Source: Gammaproteobacteria bacterium
Lineage (GTDB): Bacteria; Pseudomonadota; Gammaproteobacteria; Pseudomonadales; Azotimanducaceae
Assembly: GCA_009845835.1 (NCBI GenBank)
Contig: VXYV01000029.1
Location: 1-64,000 of the forward strand
DNA: 64,000 nt
Direction of reading: 5' to 3'
Shown here: piece after piece, positions 21,275 through 32,063 of the stretch
How positions within the stretch are numbered: position 1 is the stretch's first letter
Layout: the number at the start of each line of letters is the position of its first letter
Program-made: the position numbers and the translations under genes
The notes under the pieces: generated by a model
The model's database searches: none
What the model saw: only the letters and a program-made list of their open reading frames with translations
Told to the model about the DNA's origin: nothing

Positions 21275-22140
21275 GTATTTTGATTGACAAAAATACTCAA
21301 GTTGTATGCCAAGGATTTACGGGTTCGCAGGGTACATTCCATAGTCAGCAAGCAATCGCGTACGGTACGAAATTGGTTTGTGGGGTAGTTCCCGGACGTG
21401 GCGGTCAAGAGCACTTGGGGTTACCGGTATTTAATACGGTAAGTGATGCTATTGAAAATACGGGTGCGACGGTTTCAGTAATTTACGTTCCTGCGCCATT
21501 TTGTTTAGACTCGATACTTGAATCGATTGAAGCTAGATTGGAACTCGTGGTATGTATCACCGAAGGACTACCGGTCCTCGATATGCTCAAAGCCAAAGCG
21601 TATGCCGATCTGCTTGGGGTACGCGTGGTCGGACCTAATTGTCCTGGAGTAATTACACCAGGTGAGTGTAAGATTGGTATCATGCCTGCTGAGATTCATC
21701 GACCCGGCAAGATTGGTGTAGTCTCGCGCTCCGGAACCTTGACCTATGAAGCTGTAAAACAAATCAGCGATCGCGGATTTGGTCAAAGTACTTGTGTAGG
21801 AATTGGCGGGGATCCTATTCCAGGTACGAATTTCATTGATGTCATTGCTTTGTTCGAACAAGATGTCGAAACTGAAGCTATTGTGATGGTAGGTGAAATA
21901 GGTGGTACTGCTGAGGAAGAAACAGCTGAGTACATCAAGCATAACGTTTCCAAACCGGTAATCGCGTATATCGCTGGTGCTACTGCACCGAAAGGGAAAC
22001 GTATGGGACATGCAGGAGCAATCATTGCGGGTGGTAAAGGGACAGCCGAAGAAAAGTTCACAGCCTTAGATCGTGCAGGAGTTAGCACGGTACGAGATTT
22101 AGCACAGATTGGTGATGCCTTACTTGACACTCTTGGATAA
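21271..22140 (+). CDS. sucD: Succinyl-CoA synthetase alpha subunit SucD
   Basis: CoA-binding and phosphohistidine-carrying subunit. The 289 residues have an N-terminal Rossmann fold ([19 protein letters not shown]), the signature SRSGTLTYE, and [17 protein letters not shown], whose His is phosphorylated. Last gene of the TCA cluster; a four-base overlap couples it to sucC. Confidence 0.97.
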   Translation: MSILIDKNTQVVCQGFTGSQGTFHSQQAIAYGTKLVCGVVPGRGGQEHLGLPVFNTVSDAIENTGATVSVIYVPAPFCLDSILESIEARLELVVCITEGLPVLDMLKAKAYADLLGVRVVGPNCPGVITPGECKIGIMPAEIHRPGKIGVVSRSGTLTYEAVKQISDRGFGQSTCVGIGGDPIPGTNFIDVIALFEQDVETEAIVMVGEIGGTAEEETAEYIKHNVSKPVIAYIAGATAPKGKRMGHAGAIIAGGKGTAEEKFTALDRAGVSTVRDLAQIGDALLDTLG

Positions 22141-22169
22141 TGAGCAAGCTCAATTTCTGCTTTCGAATT

Positions 22170-22198
22170 CTTGAAATTTAGGCGATTCGACACTATTT
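22170..22198 (+). promoter_or_regulatory. Sigma-32-like heat-shock promoter of htpG
   Basis: CTTGAAA at 22170-22176 is an exact match to the -35 element known for heat-shock sigma factor RpoH. After 14 bases comes CACTATTT (22191-22198), a partial match to the CCCCATnT -10 element. The site lies about 30 bases before the htpG ATG. The spacing and the heat-shock nature of htpG support the call; it is inferred, not measured. Confidence 0.6.
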
Positions 22199-22229
22199 CT
22201 GATACTCCTAATCTAACCAAACCATAGCT

Positions 22230-24113
22230 ATGACTAGTCAAACATTAGGTTTTCAAACGGAAGCCAAGAAATTGCTTCATCTCATGATTAACTCTTTGTA
22301 TTCCAACAAAGAAGTTTTCCTACGAGAACTCATCTCAAACTCCTCTGATGCAATTGATAAGTTGAGATTCAAAGCACTTAATGAACCCGATCTTCTTGCC
22401 GAAGACGAAGAACTAAAGATTTCGATCAATTTTGATGAAAAAGCCTTGACACTATCTGTCTCGGACAACGGCATCGGCATGACACGGGATGAGGTAGTGG
22501 AAAATTTGGGTACGATAGCCAAATCGGGTACTGAAGAATTTTTCGATATGCTCACCGGTGATCAACAAAAAGATGCTGCCTTAATTGGGCAATTTGGCGT
22601 CGGGTTTTATAGTTCCTTTATGGTTGCCGATGAAGTTTCTGTACTTACTCGCAAAGCTGGGTCGGATCAAGGCACGCATTGGACGTCTAAGGGTGAAGAA
22701 GAATTTACCGTAGACGATGCAGAAGCGCCTCGTGGTACTAGCGTCATCCTTAAACTCAAAGATGATGCGAAAGAGTATGCTAGTGATTATCGTTTGCGAC
22801 AGATTGTTAGGCGATATAGCGACCATATCGCTGTACCAGTTTATATGCCAGATCATGACAGTGATAATGACACGACAGACTGGGCAACAGTCAATGAAGC
22901 GAAAGCACTGTGGATGCGTTCGCGGTCGGAGATTAGCGACGACGAGTACAAAGAGTTCTACAAACACATTTCCCACGATTTTGAAGACCCAATCGCGTGG
23001 AGTCACAATAAAGTGGAGGGAAAGCTCGAATATACCAGTTTGCTTTATATCCCAAAACGTGCTCCCTGGGATTTATTCAACCCAAACTTCGCGCACGGCC
23101 TCAAACTTTACATTCAACGCGTTTTTGTCTTAGACGAAGCTGAGGTTTTTCTACCATCGTACTTGCGGTTTGTTAAAGGGGTAGTCGATTCCAGTGATTT
23201 ACCGTTGAACGTTTCAAGAGAAACGCTCCAAAAGAGCAGATCAGTCGAGAATATCCGTAATGCCATTGGCCGCAGAGTACTTGAACGACTAGAAAAACTA
23301 GCGGTCGACGACTGTGAAGCTTTTGGTGAGTTTTGGGACAATTTTGGCAACGTTCTCAAAGAAGGTACACCACTTGAAAATCCGCATCGAGAAACTTTGA
23401 TGAAGTTGCTCAGGTTTGCGACAACTCACGACGACAACACTGAGCGTGAGGAACGGACTTCTTTGCGACAATATGTAGATCGAGCGAGTAGTGATCAGAC
23501 TCACATTTACTATGTGATTGGCGAAAATGAACGGATTGCGCGAAATAGTCCCCATCTCGAAGTATTTCTTAAACAGGGGATCGAAGTCTTACTATTGAAC
23601 GATGCAGTCGATGCTTGGATGATGTCACATCTGTCTGAATTTGATGGTAAGAAGTTTCAAGATATCACGCGAAGTAATCTAGATTTACCAAAAGCCGCAG
23701 AGGGTAAAAAAGACGACAAGGACGACAAAGTTGATAACGATGATCCATTCGATGAGGATTTGTTACAACGGATGAAGATGATTCTCGATGATAAAGTTGA
23801 ATCTGTGGCTAAGTCTAATCGTCTAGTTGATTCACCTGCATGTTTGGTCTTAGGAGTAAATGATGTTGATGTGCATGTACGACGGCTACTAGAAGCGTCA
23901 GGACAGGAAGTACCAATGCCAAAACCTTCGTTAGAAGTGAATACTGACCACGCTTTGGTGCAACATCTAGTTGGACAATCGGATGAGGCATTATTTTCAG
24001 ACATTGTTCATATTCTGTATGAACAAGCAGCACTTGCGGCTGGTTCCTTCCCAATCGAAGCAGGTGCACATGTCAAACGAGTTAATCGGTTACTTACGGA
24101 CCTACTAGTCTGA
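22230..24113 (+). CDS. htpG: Molecular chaperone HtpG (Hsp90)
   Basis: ATP-dependent bacterial Hsp90. The 627-residue protein has the GHKL ATPase domain first, with ELISNSSDAIDKLRF near 33-47, DNGIGM at 79-84 and GQFGVGFYSSF near 120-130, then the middle domain (FNPNFAHGLKLYIQRVF, SRETLQKS) and the C-terminal dimerisation domain. An acidic Lys/Asp-rich linker lies near residues 490-510. The sigma-32-like promoter just upstream fits heat induction. gpsA follows after 11 bases. Confidence 0.97.
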   Translation: MTSQTLGFQTEAKKLLHLMINSLYSNKEVFLRELISNSSDAIDKLRFKALNEPDLLAEDEELKISINFDEKALTLSVSDNGIGMTRDEVVENLGTIAKSGTEEFFDMLTGDQQKDAALIGQFGVGFYSSFMVADEVSVLTRKAGSDQGTHWTSKGEEEFTVDDAEAPRGTSVILKLKDDAKEYASDYRLRQIVRRYSDHIAVPVYMPDHDSDNDTTDWATVNEAKALWMRSRSEISDDEYKEFYKHISHDFEDPIAWSHNKVEGKLEYTSLLYIPKRAPWDLFNPNFAHGLKLYIQRVFVLDEAEVFLPSYLRFVKGVVDSSDLPLNVSRETLQKSRSVENIRNAIGRRVLERLEKLAVDDCEAFGEFWDNFGNVLKEGTPLENPHRETLMKLLRFATTHDDNTEREERTSLRQYVDRASSDQTHIYYVIGENERIARNSPHLEVFLKQGIEVLLLNDAVDAWMMSHLSEFDGKKFQDITRSNLDLPKAAEGKKDDKDDKVDNDDPFDEDLLQRMKMILDDKVESVAKSNRLVDSPACLVLGVNDVDVHVRRLLEASGQEVPMPKPSLEVNTDHALVQHLVGQSDEALFSDIVHILYEQAALAAGSFPIEAGAHVKRVNRLLTDLLV

Positions 24114-24124
24114 ACGACACGCAC

Positions 24125-25138
24125 ATGACCGTTGCGGTGATTGGGGCAGGCAACTTTGGGACGGTGATCGCCAATATTGTCGCCGCCAACGGATACGATA
24201 CCACACTATGGATGCGTGATGAATCCCAGTTGACGGAAATTCTTAAATGCAATGAGAATCGTCGTTATTTGCCTGGATACCCACTTCACGAAAAGATACG
24301 TTCGACAACAGACATTGCCGCCGCAGTAGGGTCAAGTCAACTCGTATTCGTTACGGTTCCTAGTCATTCGTTTCGCGAAGTAGCACAATTGATTGGGAAT
24401 CACCTCAGACCTTACTCACACACGGTTAGTGCTACTAAAGGGATAGAACAAAGTTCATTCAAACTAATGAGTGAAATACTGCGAGAAGAACTGCCACCCT
24501 GTTCAATAGGTATTCTGAGTGGACCAAACCTAGCCGAAGAAATCGCACGCGGAATGTATGCTGGTACTGTAATTGCGAGTATTGATACCGAACTTATATC
24601 ACTTGTTCAAGACACCTTGAGTAGTAAAACGTTTCGTGTATACTCAAGTACTGATACGTACGGTGTCGAGTTGGCGGGTGCATTGAAGAACATTTATGCA
24701 ATCATTTGTGGTGTTGCGTCTGCTCTTAACTTAGGTCAGAACACGGCCTCTTTAGTCATGACGCGTGGTTTAGTCGAGATGAGTAGATTTGCTGAAGCAA
24801 TGGAAGGAAATCGGTATACCTTTTTGGGGTTGTCCGGTGTAGGTGATTTGGTTGCAACATGTACTTCTCCTCATTCACGAAACTATCAACTTGGAGTCGA
24901 GATTGCCACTGGACTGTCGCTAGAAGATGCGATGAACAAGTTAGGTAAACTCGCCGAAGGAGTCTATACATTACAAGCTGTATACGAACGGAAAAAGTCA
25001 TTGGACATTTATATGCCCCTCGTGGACGGGTTGTACCGTGTTCTCATCAAGGGCGAGAGTTTACAATCTACGATCGATGATTTAATGACTTCAGAACAAC
25101 GCGAAGATGTGGAATTTAACGATAACCGGCAGCAATGA
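24125..25138 (+). CDS. gpsA: NAD(P)-dependent glycerol-3-phosphate dehydrogenase GpsA
   Basis: Makes sn-glycerol 3-phosphate for phospholipids. The 337 residues begin with the nucleotide loop GAGNFG at 7-12; SATKGIE, LSGPNLAEE and ELAGALKNIYAI (with the catalytic Lys) are family motifs, and GLSGVGDLVATCTS follows. The stop overlaps the next gene in ATGA, so the two are probably cotranscribed. Confidence 0.97.
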   Translation: MTVAVIGAGNFGTVIANIVAANGYDTTLWMRDESQLTEILKCNENRRYLPGYPLHEKIRSTTDIAAAVGSSQLVFVTVPSHSFREVAQLIGNHLRPYSHTVSATKGIEQSSFKLMSEILREELPPCSIGILSGPNLAEEIARGMYAGTVIASIDTELISLVQDTLSSKTFRVYSSTDTYGVELAGALKNIYAIICGVASALNLGQNTASLVMTRGLVEMSRFAEAMEGNRYTFLGLSGVGDLVATCTSPHSRNYQLGVEIATGLSLEDAMNKLGKLAEGVYTLQAVYERKKSLDIYMPLVDGLYRVLIKGESLQSTIDDLMTSEQREDVEFNDNRQQ

Positions 25139-26052
25139 GTTTGTTCCTTAGCAAAAATAAAATAGGGTTCTTTGGCGGAGTGATCTTGCTATGCGCGACA
25201 AGTTGTATAACAGCAAAAGAGTTGATTCTTTCCGAACAACCGCGATATCGCTTGAATACGGAATCTACCTCTGAACAAGTCGAGCCTTATACCTTTATCT
25301 ATGGACCGGTAGATAAGGTAAAGCATGAAATTTCATTTACTCGATCCGTCAAACTTTTTGGAAAGATCTATCGTCGTACCTATGAAACACCAACCGATAT
25401 CGGCAGGATTGAAGCATTTGGGCGATATCGTTCCGAATTATTGGACAAAGGAGGAGAGATTCTCTTCGAATGTGAAGGTCGCGACTGCGGTCGAGCTACG
25501 ATTTGGGGCAACGAAATTTTTAAGGAACGCGAGCTCTCGACCATCGACAAGAAGCAATCTTTTTTGGCTGGTACAGTGCAAGTGGACGGCGCTCAGAAGT
25601 TGATTTCTGTGTACGTCGTGGAAAGAGCGAATCGCAGGGTATTTGCTCATATTGTTGAAGTTGCGCCAGAATCCAACATTAAATTTGCGACGAATTCAAA
25701 TATCGACAGTAAATTGGCGCGCGATGGAATAGTTCATATCGAGGGAGTCATACCGAATCAAGATGGAAAGCTATCTAATGAAAGTATTGTTGAATTACGG
25801 CGAATCGCGCGTGAACAACTCACCGCTTTTACGGATGAGTCCATCTACGTAGTTTGCCATCTCGCGGGTTCTTTAAGTTCCGAAGAATTGGTTGCAAATT
25901 CCCAAGTGTGTGCAGAAACGATATCGGCTCTCTTAGCAGAAGAAGCAGGATTTGAAATATTGGCTTTTGGTGTTGGTCCCTTCGCACCGCTAGATGGCGT
26001 CGCGCAATCTCGGATTGAATTAATCATTCCGAAATTGCTTCCTCGCGATTAA
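25135..26052 (+). CDS. Exported DUF4892-type protein
   Basis: 305 residues with an N-terminal hydrophobic signal segment (about 9-26). A Cys at the end of that segment (CATSC) could be a poor lipobox, so this may be a lipoprotein or a plain periplasmic protein. The stretch FECEGRDCGRATIWGNEIF resembles the conserved core of DUF4892 proteins known from Pseudomonas and relatives. The C-terminal third, with HIEGVIPNQDGKLSNES and a late VGPFAP, has an OmpA-like look, but I cannot confirm peptidoglycan binding. Biochemical role unknown. Overlaps gpsA by four bases. Confidence 0.7.
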   Translation: MSLFLSKNKIGFFGGVILLCATSCITAKELILSEQPRYRLNTESTSEQVEPYTFIYGPVDKVKHEISFTRSVKLFGKIYRRTYETPTDIGRIEAFGRYRSELLDKGGEILFECEGRDCGRATIWGNEIFKERELSTIDKKQSFLAGTVQVDGAQKLISVYVVERANRRVFAHIVEVAPESNIKFATNSNIDSKLARDGIVHIEGVIPNQDGKLSNESIVELRRIAREQLTAFTDESIYVVCHLAGSLSSEELVANSQVCAETISALLAEEAGFEILAFGVGPFAPLDGVAQSRIELIIPKLLPRD

Positions 26053-26084
26053 GTGAAACGCTAGAGCGTATATCAAACTCGTCT

Positions 26085-27683
26085 ATGAATTTGTGTGAGG
26101 TAGTAGTACGGTTGTGTCGGGACGTAAACATCTCGGTATTTTTTGGCGTTCCAGGCATCCACAATTTACCGATTTATGCTGCGTTAAACAAATTAGAGAC
26201 GAAACTTTACACGACTAGACACGAACAAAGCGCTGCTTTCATGGCTGATGGTTATGCTCGTGCAACCGGTAAAGTTGCTGGATGTGTTTTGATTGATGGT
26301 CCTGGGTTTTTAAACGCAACCACTGCGATTGGTCAAGCGAATGCGGACTCTATTCCGATGGTTGTACTCACCCCGTGTTTCGATAGTAAACGTACCGGTG
26401 TTTTACACCAGTTACCGGGGCAAGGACGAATTTCTCGTGAGTTATGCCGGACGCACATTCGTTTAACCGAAGAGGTCTCTCCAGAGACAATCGGTTTCCA
26501 ATTACAGAATCACTTAAGTAATAAACGACCTGGTGTACTGCATATTGAGATACCCATGACGTTGTTTGATCGACAAACTGACTTCAGCTTTGAATTTCGT
26601 GAAGATCAAGTTGTTCCGGAACAAAACGACGGAATTGTACAGGCAAAAAATTTCTTGCAACAAGCCAATACGACACTTATCATTGCAGGTGGAGGAAGTC
26701 TCTCTGCGGTGCGAGAGATCCAGCAACTTGCTGAAACTATAGATGCACCCGTTGTTAACACCACCGCGTCGAAAGGTATTCTTCCGTTAGATCATCCTTT
26801 ACGAGTAGGCGCGAGTCCTTCATTACCGGAAGTCCGGCAGTTTATCGAGTTGGCAGACACTGTAGTCGCAGTTGGGACGGAGTTAGGGGAAACTGACTTT
26901 GATTTTTTCCTCACAGGTAAAGAACTGGATATTAAGCAATTAATCAGAATCGATATTGATCCTTCACAGTTACACGCTAACGTTCGTGCTGATTTACCGA
27001 TACGAGGACTAGCAAAGGATGTCATTTTAGGGCTATATCTAACCAAGGAAGCGGTGAATAGTGGAGCAGAGCGAGTAGGAGCGTTGTCTACACTAATTCA
27101 AAAAAATCGATTCTATGATACTAGGATGAGAGATTTTCTTAGCGTGATTCAAGATCGAACCGATGTACTAGTTGGGGATTCTGCACAACCCAACTACTTT
27201 GCTCTTTGGTTGTATGAACCGCGGTTTCCGCGTTCTTACTTTCACAGTGTGACAGGTTTTGGTACATTGGGTTATGGAATTCCTGCAGCGATTGGGGCAA
27301 AAGTCGGTCGACTCAATGATCGTGTTGCTTGTTTAATTGGTGATGGTGGGGCAGGGTACACATTGGCGGAAGTGCAGACCGCCACACAGTTTGAATTGAA
27401 TATACCATTTATCATTTGGAACAATTATGGTTTCAAGGAAATCGATAAGGCGGTGAGTGTCGAATCTTCTTCTAGGTATTACGACTCACCTAGACCACCT
27501 TGTTATCGAGCGCTTACTGATGCATTTGGCATGGAGTATAGCTTTCCGCAAAACCTTGCCGAACTAGATTCTGCCGTAGAAATGGCTTTTTCTCGAAGTT
27601 GTCCAACGATTATTGAGGTAGAGGAAAGTAGATTTGTAGATTCAGTTTCTTTGGAAAATTGGTTCAAAGAACCGCTGAGTTAG
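26085..27683 (+). CDS. ThDP-dependent enzyme, acetolactate synthase / 2-oxoacid decarboxylase-like
   Basis: 532 residues with the three-domain layout of the acetolactate synthase family: a pyrimidine domain with the catalytic Glu47 in RHEQSAAFMADGYAR, a central nucleotide-like domain, and a PP domain with GDGGAGYTLAEVQTA and a following NNYGF. It lacks a neighbouring ilvN regulatory subunit and sits alone between a DUF4892 gene and leuC. The motif LHQLPGQG and its general shape remind me of 5-guanidino-2-oxopentanoate decarboxylase (AruI) rather than true IlvB. Substrate is not determinable from sequence alone. Confidence 0.75.
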   Translation: MNLCEVVVRLCRDVNISVFFGVPGIHNLPIYAALNKLETKLYTTRHEQSAAFMADGYARATGKVAGCVLIDGPGFLNATTAIGQANADSIPMVVLTPCFDSKRTGVLHQLPGQGRISRELCRTHIRLTEEVSPETIGFQLQNHLSNKRPGVLHIEIPMTLFDRQTDFSFEFREDQVVPEQNDGIVQAKNFLQQANTTLIIAGGGSLSAVREIQQLAETIDAPVVNTTASKGILPLDHPLRVGASPSLPEVRQFIELADTVVAVGTELGETDFDFFLTGKELDIKQLIRIDIDPSQLHANVRADLPIRGLAKDVILGLYLTKEAVNSGAERVGALSTLIQKNRFYDTRMRDFLSVIQDRTDVLVGDSAQPNYFALWLYEPRFPRSYFHSVTGFGTLGYGIPAAIGAKVGRLNDRVACLIGDGGAGYTLAEVQTATQFELNIPFIIWNNYGFKEIDKAVSVESSSRYYDSPRPPCYRALTDAFGMEYSFPQNLAELDSAVEMAFSRSCPTIIEVEESRFVDSVSLENWFKEPLS

Positions 27684-27857
27684 ACTGTCGTTTTTCGACG
27701 AATTTTTACTATATGTTGTCTCAACGCAAAATCGAAAGTCAAATCGATTCTGGTACTAGCGGATAAAGATGATCGTTGTCCAAAATTAGTAGAATCCATT
27801 ACCATCAAATATCCATTGACATACTAGTTCCGTAATCTAACCGTCCCTTCCTCAATT

Positions 27858-29267
27858 ATGAACCAAACTCTATTCGATAAGATTTGGCAGCTTCACTTCG
27901 TCGGCCAACGAGACGATGGTCTCGAGTTGATGTACATTGACCGTCATTTGATTCATGAAGTAACCTCACCACAAGCATTTGAAGGTTTACGACTTGCCAA
28001 TCGCATGCCTTGGCGAAAGCAGAGCATCCTTGCAACAGTAGATCACTCCATCCCGACACGTAATCGACACAATGGAGTTGAAGGGATCGACGATTCAATT
28101 GCCAGAGAACAAGTTATTACCTTAGACAAAAACTGTCGCGAGCACGAAATCGAATATTTTGACATGCACGATGAACGGCAAGGAATCGTACATGTAGTCG
28201 GACCAGAACAAGGGGCGACTTTACCCGGGATGACCATAGTTTGTGGTGATTCACATACTTCGACCCATGGTGCATTCGGGGCACTAGCACACGGAATTGG
28301 CACGTCTGAAGTGGAGCATGTGCTAGCTACTCAATGTTTAGTTCAAAGTAGGAGCAAAAACATGCGAGTAGAGTTTCGTGGCACTCTTCCCAGAGGAGTG
28401 TCTGCAAAGGACATGATTCTTGCACTGATTAGACAGATTGGAACTGCAGGTGCGACTGGTCACGTTATCGAGTATTGTGGTGAATCGGTTGCAAATCTTT
28501 CGGTGGAAGGAAGAATGACAATTTGCAATATGTCTATCGAAGCAGGAGCACGCGCAGGACTAATGGGAATCGATAACACTTTGATGAACTATCTCGAAGG
28601 ACGACCTTTTTCACCAGTGGGTAAACAATGGAATGATGCGGTGGATGTTTGGTTATCTCTCAATTCCGATGTAGGTGCAACTTACGATAAAGAGATTGTG
28701 GTGGAGATAAATGACTTAGCTCCACAAGTCAGCTGGGGAACCAATCCAGAAATGGTGGTCTCCATTGACGAAACCGTACCTGATCCCGCGAGTATGTCTT
28801 ACGAAAAAGCTGAAACTGCACAACGTGCCCTGCAATACATGGGTCTAGAACCGGGTGTAGCGATGAAAGACTTGGAACTAGACAAAATATTCATCGGTTC
28901 ATGTACGAATGCACGTATTGAGGATATACGTAGTGTCGCAGCAATTGTAGAAGGCCGTAGAGTAGCATCCAATTTGCAGGCTGCATACGTTGTCCCGGGG
29001 TCAGGTCTGGTGAAACAACAAGCTGAAGCGGAAGGGTTGGACGAGATCGTAAAAGCTGCGGGTTTTGAGTGGAGAGACCCTGGATGTTCGATGTGCCTGG
29101 CAATGAATGATGATCGTCTTTATCCTGAAGAACGCTGTGCATCGACGTCGAACCGAAATTTTGAAGGTCGTCAGGGACATTTAGGTCGTACGCATTTGGT
29201 CAGTCCAGCCACAGCTGCTGCAAGCGCTATTCAAGGAAGATTGGCAGATGTGCGTGAATACTTGTAG
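27858..29267 (+). CDS. leuC: 3-isopropylmalate dehydratase large subunit LeuC
   Basis: Aconitase-family enzyme of leucine synthesis, working with LeuD. The 469 residues hold the three [4Fe-4S] cysteines in [12 protein letters not shown] and [11 protein letters not shown], and the [26 protein letters not shown] signature. ATG at 27858. The 174-base gap before it has no obvious leucine-rich leader peptide, so I see no sign of classical attenuation. leuD follows after 11 bases. Confidence 0.97.
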   Translation: MNQTLFDKIWQLHFVGQRDDGLELMYIDRHLIHEVTSPQAFEGLRLANRMPWRKQSILATVDHSIPTRNRHNGVEGIDDSIAREQVITLDKNCREHEIEYFDMHDERQGIVHVVGPEQGATLPGMTIVCGDSHTSTHGAFGALAHGIGTSEVEHVLATQCLVQSRSKNMRVEFRGTLPRGVSAKDMILALIRQIGTAGATGHVIEYCGESVANLSVEGRMTICNMSIEAGARAGLMGIDNTLMNYLEGRPFSPVGKQWNDAVDVWLSLNSDVGATYDKEIVVEINDLAPQVSWGTNPEMVVSIDETVPDPASMSYEKAETAQRALQYMGLEPGVAMKDLELDKIFIGSCTNARIEDIRSVAAIVEGRRVASNLQAAYVVPGSGLVKQQAEAEGLDEIVKAAGFEWRDPGCSMCLAMNDDRLYPEERCASTSNRNFEGRQGHLGRTHLVSPATAAASAIQGRLADVREYL

Positions 29268-29278
29268 GTTAGGTTAAT

Positions 29279-29929
29279 GTGACGAGCAAACACCTCAAAT
29301 TCATCCAGCATTCAGGAAAGGTTGTTCCGTTTGATCGCGCGAACGTCGATACCGATCAAATCATTCCCAAACAGTTTCTCAAATCAATCAAGAGAACTGG
29401 ATTCGGTGAAAACCTGTTCGACGCTTGGCGATTCTTAGACGAGGGGTATATAGGTAAGACCGATCGTCAAGAGAATCCAAAATTTGTTCTAAACTATCCT
29501 CAATATCACGACGCATCGATCTTGCTTGCTCGGCGAAACTTTGGCTGTGGTTCAAGTCGGGAACATGCAGTTTGGGCGCTTCTGCAGTACGGTTTTCGGT
29601 GCGTCATAGCACCATCGTTTGCTGATATTTTCTACAACAACAGTTTGAACAATGGTTTGTTGCCAGTTACTTTGAGTGAAACTCAGGTCGATACTCTGTT
29701 TCGATTGACTTACGAAAATAAAACATTGACTATTGAAATTGATTTAGAGACGCAACAGATAACTGGCGAAAAACTCGACACCATCGGTTTTACGATTGAT
29801 CCGAATCGACGACTTAGGTTATTGGAAGGACTAGATGAAATTGCATTAACGCTCAAACATGCGTCCGAGATTCAGGAGTTTGAAAAACAACATCGGCAAC
29901 GTATGCATTGGCTCTTTTCTTCTCGATGA
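29279..29929 (+). CDS. leuD: 3-isopropylmalate dehydratase small subunit LeuD
   Basis: Swivelling small subunit of isopropylmalate isomerase. The 216 residues include [17 protein letters not shown] at the N-terminus and the [13 protein letters not shown] substrate-binding motif. GTG start at 29279. The stop overlaps the leuB ATG (ATGA). Confidence 0.97.
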   Translation: MTSKHLKFIQHSGKVVPFDRANVDTDQIIPKQFLKSIKRTGFGENLFDAWRFLDEGYIGKTDRQENPKFVLNYPQYHDASILLARRNFGCGSSREHAVWALLQYGFRCVIAPSFADIFYNNSLNNGLLPVTLSETQVDTLFRLTYENKTLTIEIDLETQQITGEKLDTIGFTIDPNRRLRLLEGLDEIALTLKHASEIQEFEKQHRQRMHWLFSSR

Positions 29930-31050
29930 ACACCCCATACTCAGCTTCGATACTGATCCTTGCTGGTGATGGGATCGGCGCTGAAATCATGCCACATGCA
30001 GTTACCGTTATGCAAACTGCGGCGAAAGATATGGTGGAACTCGACCTCGTTCATGCAGATTGTGGTGGTTGTTCTATCGACGCTCATGGTGTTCCTATTA
30101 CAAGGGAGGTAATACGGCAAGCTGAAGTTTCTAAAGCCGTACTTCTAGGTGCAGTGGGAGGACCGAAGTGGGACGGATTACCCATAAATCAAAAGCCTGA
30201 GAAGGGCTTATTACAACTGAGATCACACTTAGATTGTTTCGCGAATTTAAGACCAGCAATTACGTTTTCTCCTTTAGCTACTGCTTCCTCATTGAAACAG
30301 CATTTGATTGCTAGCCTCGATATATTGATTGTTCGCGAGCTGACGGGTGGTATATATTTTGGCACACCCCGAGGTATCGAACAAAGTGACAATCAACGGA
30401 AAGGATTCAATACATTGGTTTACGATGAATCTGAAATTTCGCGGATTGCGCACGTTGCCTACACTCTTGCGCAAAAACGGAACAAAAAGCTGTGTTCTGT
30501 CGATAAAGCCAATGTGCTAGAAGTTTCTCAATTGTGGAGAGAAATCGTTTCAGGTATTAATGTTAAATATCAAGATGTAGAACTAACACACATGTACGTA
30601 GATAATGCGGCAATGCAATTGGTTAGAGATCCGCGTCAATTTGACGTCTTGGTAACAGGTAATATGTTTGGAGATATTCTTTCTGATTTAGCGGCAATGT
30701 TGACTGGGTCTCTTGGAATGCTACCCTCGGCATCTCTCAATGTGGCAAATCGCGGACTTTATGAACCTGTTCATGGCTCAGCACCGGATATTGCCGGTCA
30801 AAACATTGCCAATCCACTCGCCACTATCCTATCGATTTCCATGATGTTTCGATATAGTTTGGATTTACCGAAGGTGGCCGACGATATTGACGCTGCGGTT
30901 GATCGAGTTCTCAATAGTGGATACCGAACTGCTGATATCATGCCAGATGATTCAACCGAAACAATAACAGTTGTTGGTACTGATCAAATGGCAGATTTAG
31001 TTAACCAAGAATTAAAAAGGTCGAAGTGCGAAAATTCAACGTCGCGATAG
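29926..31050 (+). CDS. leuB: 3-isopropylmalate dehydrogenase LeuB
   Basis: NAD-dependent oxidative decarboxylase, third leucine-specific step. 374 residues from the ATG at 29926, which lies in an ATGA overlap with leuD; an in-frame TTG at 29908 would add six residues but is less likely. [15 protein letters not shown] at the start, [10 protein letters not shown], and the [27 protein letters not shown] motif (in two parts) mark the family. The 3' end overlaps asd by 25 bases. Confidence 0.97.
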   Translation: MNTPYSASILILAGDGIGAEIMPHAVTVMQTAAKDMVELDLVHADCGGCSIDAHGVPITREVIRQAEVSKAVLLGAVGGPKWDGLPINQKPEKGLLQLRSHLDCFANLRPAITFSPLATASSLKQHLIASLDILIVRELTGGIYFGTPRGIEQSDNQRKGFNTLVYDESEISRIAHVAYTLAQKRNKKLCSVDKANVLEVSQLWREIVSGINVKYQDVELTHMYVDNAAMQLVRDPRQFDVLVTGNMFGDILSDLAAMLTGSLGMLPSASLNVANRGLYEPVHGSAPDIAGQNIANPLATILSISMMFRYSLDLPKVADDIDAAVDRVLNSGYRTADIMPDDSTETITVVGTDQMADLVNQELKRSKCENSTSR

Positions 31051-32045
31051 TCGGTGCGACTGGAATCGTCGGTGAGACGCTATGCGAAGTTTTGCAAGCG
31101 AGGAAGTTTCCGTTTGAAGAAGTGACTTTACTGGCATCGTCTCGATCAGCAGGCAAAAGAATTCTTGTTAACGGTAAGTATCGTAAAGTAGAACTTTTGG
31201 AAGAGTGCGATTTTTCCAACATCCAAATCGCTTTTTTCACAGCAGGAAGTGAAGTTTCGCAACTGTATGTACCTCGTGCAGTCGCCGCTGGTGCTATCGT
31301 CGTCGACAACACTTCCCATTATCGGTTAAAAGAAAATGTACCTTTGGTCGTTCCAGAAGCGAACGGCGAACTCGTTGAGAAAGGGTTGCAGACGCGAATC
31401 ATTGCAAACCCAAATTGCTCTACAATTCAACTGGCAGTAGCTATCAAACCAATTTATGATGTTGTTGGTATTGATAGAATCAATATCGCTACCTATCAAT
31501 CTGTTTCCGGTGCCGGAACGCGAGCATTGTCTGAATTAGCCTCACAAACTGCGAACATACTTAATTCGACAGAGTTCTCTACTGAAGTTTTTCCTGTGCA
31601 GATGGCTTTCAACGCTATTCCGCATATTGGTGAGTTCCAAGAGAATGGCTACACTGCCGAAGAAATGAAACTGGTTCAGGAAACAAAAAAAATATTCGCT
31701 GACTCTGAGCTCAAAGTCAATGCGACCTGTGTTCGACTGCCTATTTTTATCGGACATTCTGAAGTAATTCACCTAGAAACTAAAACGAAAGTAGAACTAT
31801 CTAAAGTGAAGAAATGTTTTGAATCGGCGATTGGCGTTCAGTTAATGGATGAACATCGATCAGGTGGATATCCTACACCGGTGGTGAATGCTGCCGGTAA
31901 CGACCTGGTGTTCGTTGGTCGACTCCGACAGGATCTATCGCTTCCAAATGGATTAAGTCTCTGGGTAGTCTCGGACAACGTTCGAAAAGGGGCAGCACTC
32001 AATAGTGTTCAGATCGCCGAGGAGTTGATTACTCATCTCAATTAG
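31026..32045 (+). CDS. asd: Aspartate-semialdehyde dehydrogenase Asd
   Basis: Reduces aspartyl phosphate to the semialdehyde, the branch point to Lys/DAP, Thr and Met. 339 residues; [10 protein letters not shown] at 10-19 is the NADP loop and Cys131 in NPNCSTIQ is the nucleophile. GTG start at 31026 inside the end of leuB; the frame has no better start. In many relatives a fimV gene lies between asd and truA; here truA follows directly. Confidence 0.95.
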   Translation: MRKFNVAIVGATGIVGETLCEVLQARKFPFEEVTLLASSRSAGKRILVNGKYRKVELLEECDFSNIQIAFFTAGSEVSQLYVPRAVAAGAIVVDNTSHYRLKENVPLVVPEANGELVEKGLQTRIIANPNCSTIQLAVAIKPIYDVVGIDRINIATYQSVSGAGTRALSELASQTANILNSTEFSTEVFPVQMAFNAIPHIGEFQENGYTAEEMKLVQETKKIFADSELKVNATCVRLPIFIGHSEVIHLETKTKVELSKVKKCFESAIGVQLMDEHRSGGYPTPVVNAAGNDLVFVGRLRQDLSLPNGLSLWVVSDNVRKGAALNSVQIAEELITHLN

Positions 32046-32063
32046 ACTAGCGAAGAAGTAGCT

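Noticed and set aside
27720..27775. 17-codon frame before leuC as an attenuation leader peptide
   Set aside because: It contains a single Leu codon and no following terminator/antiterminator hairpins.
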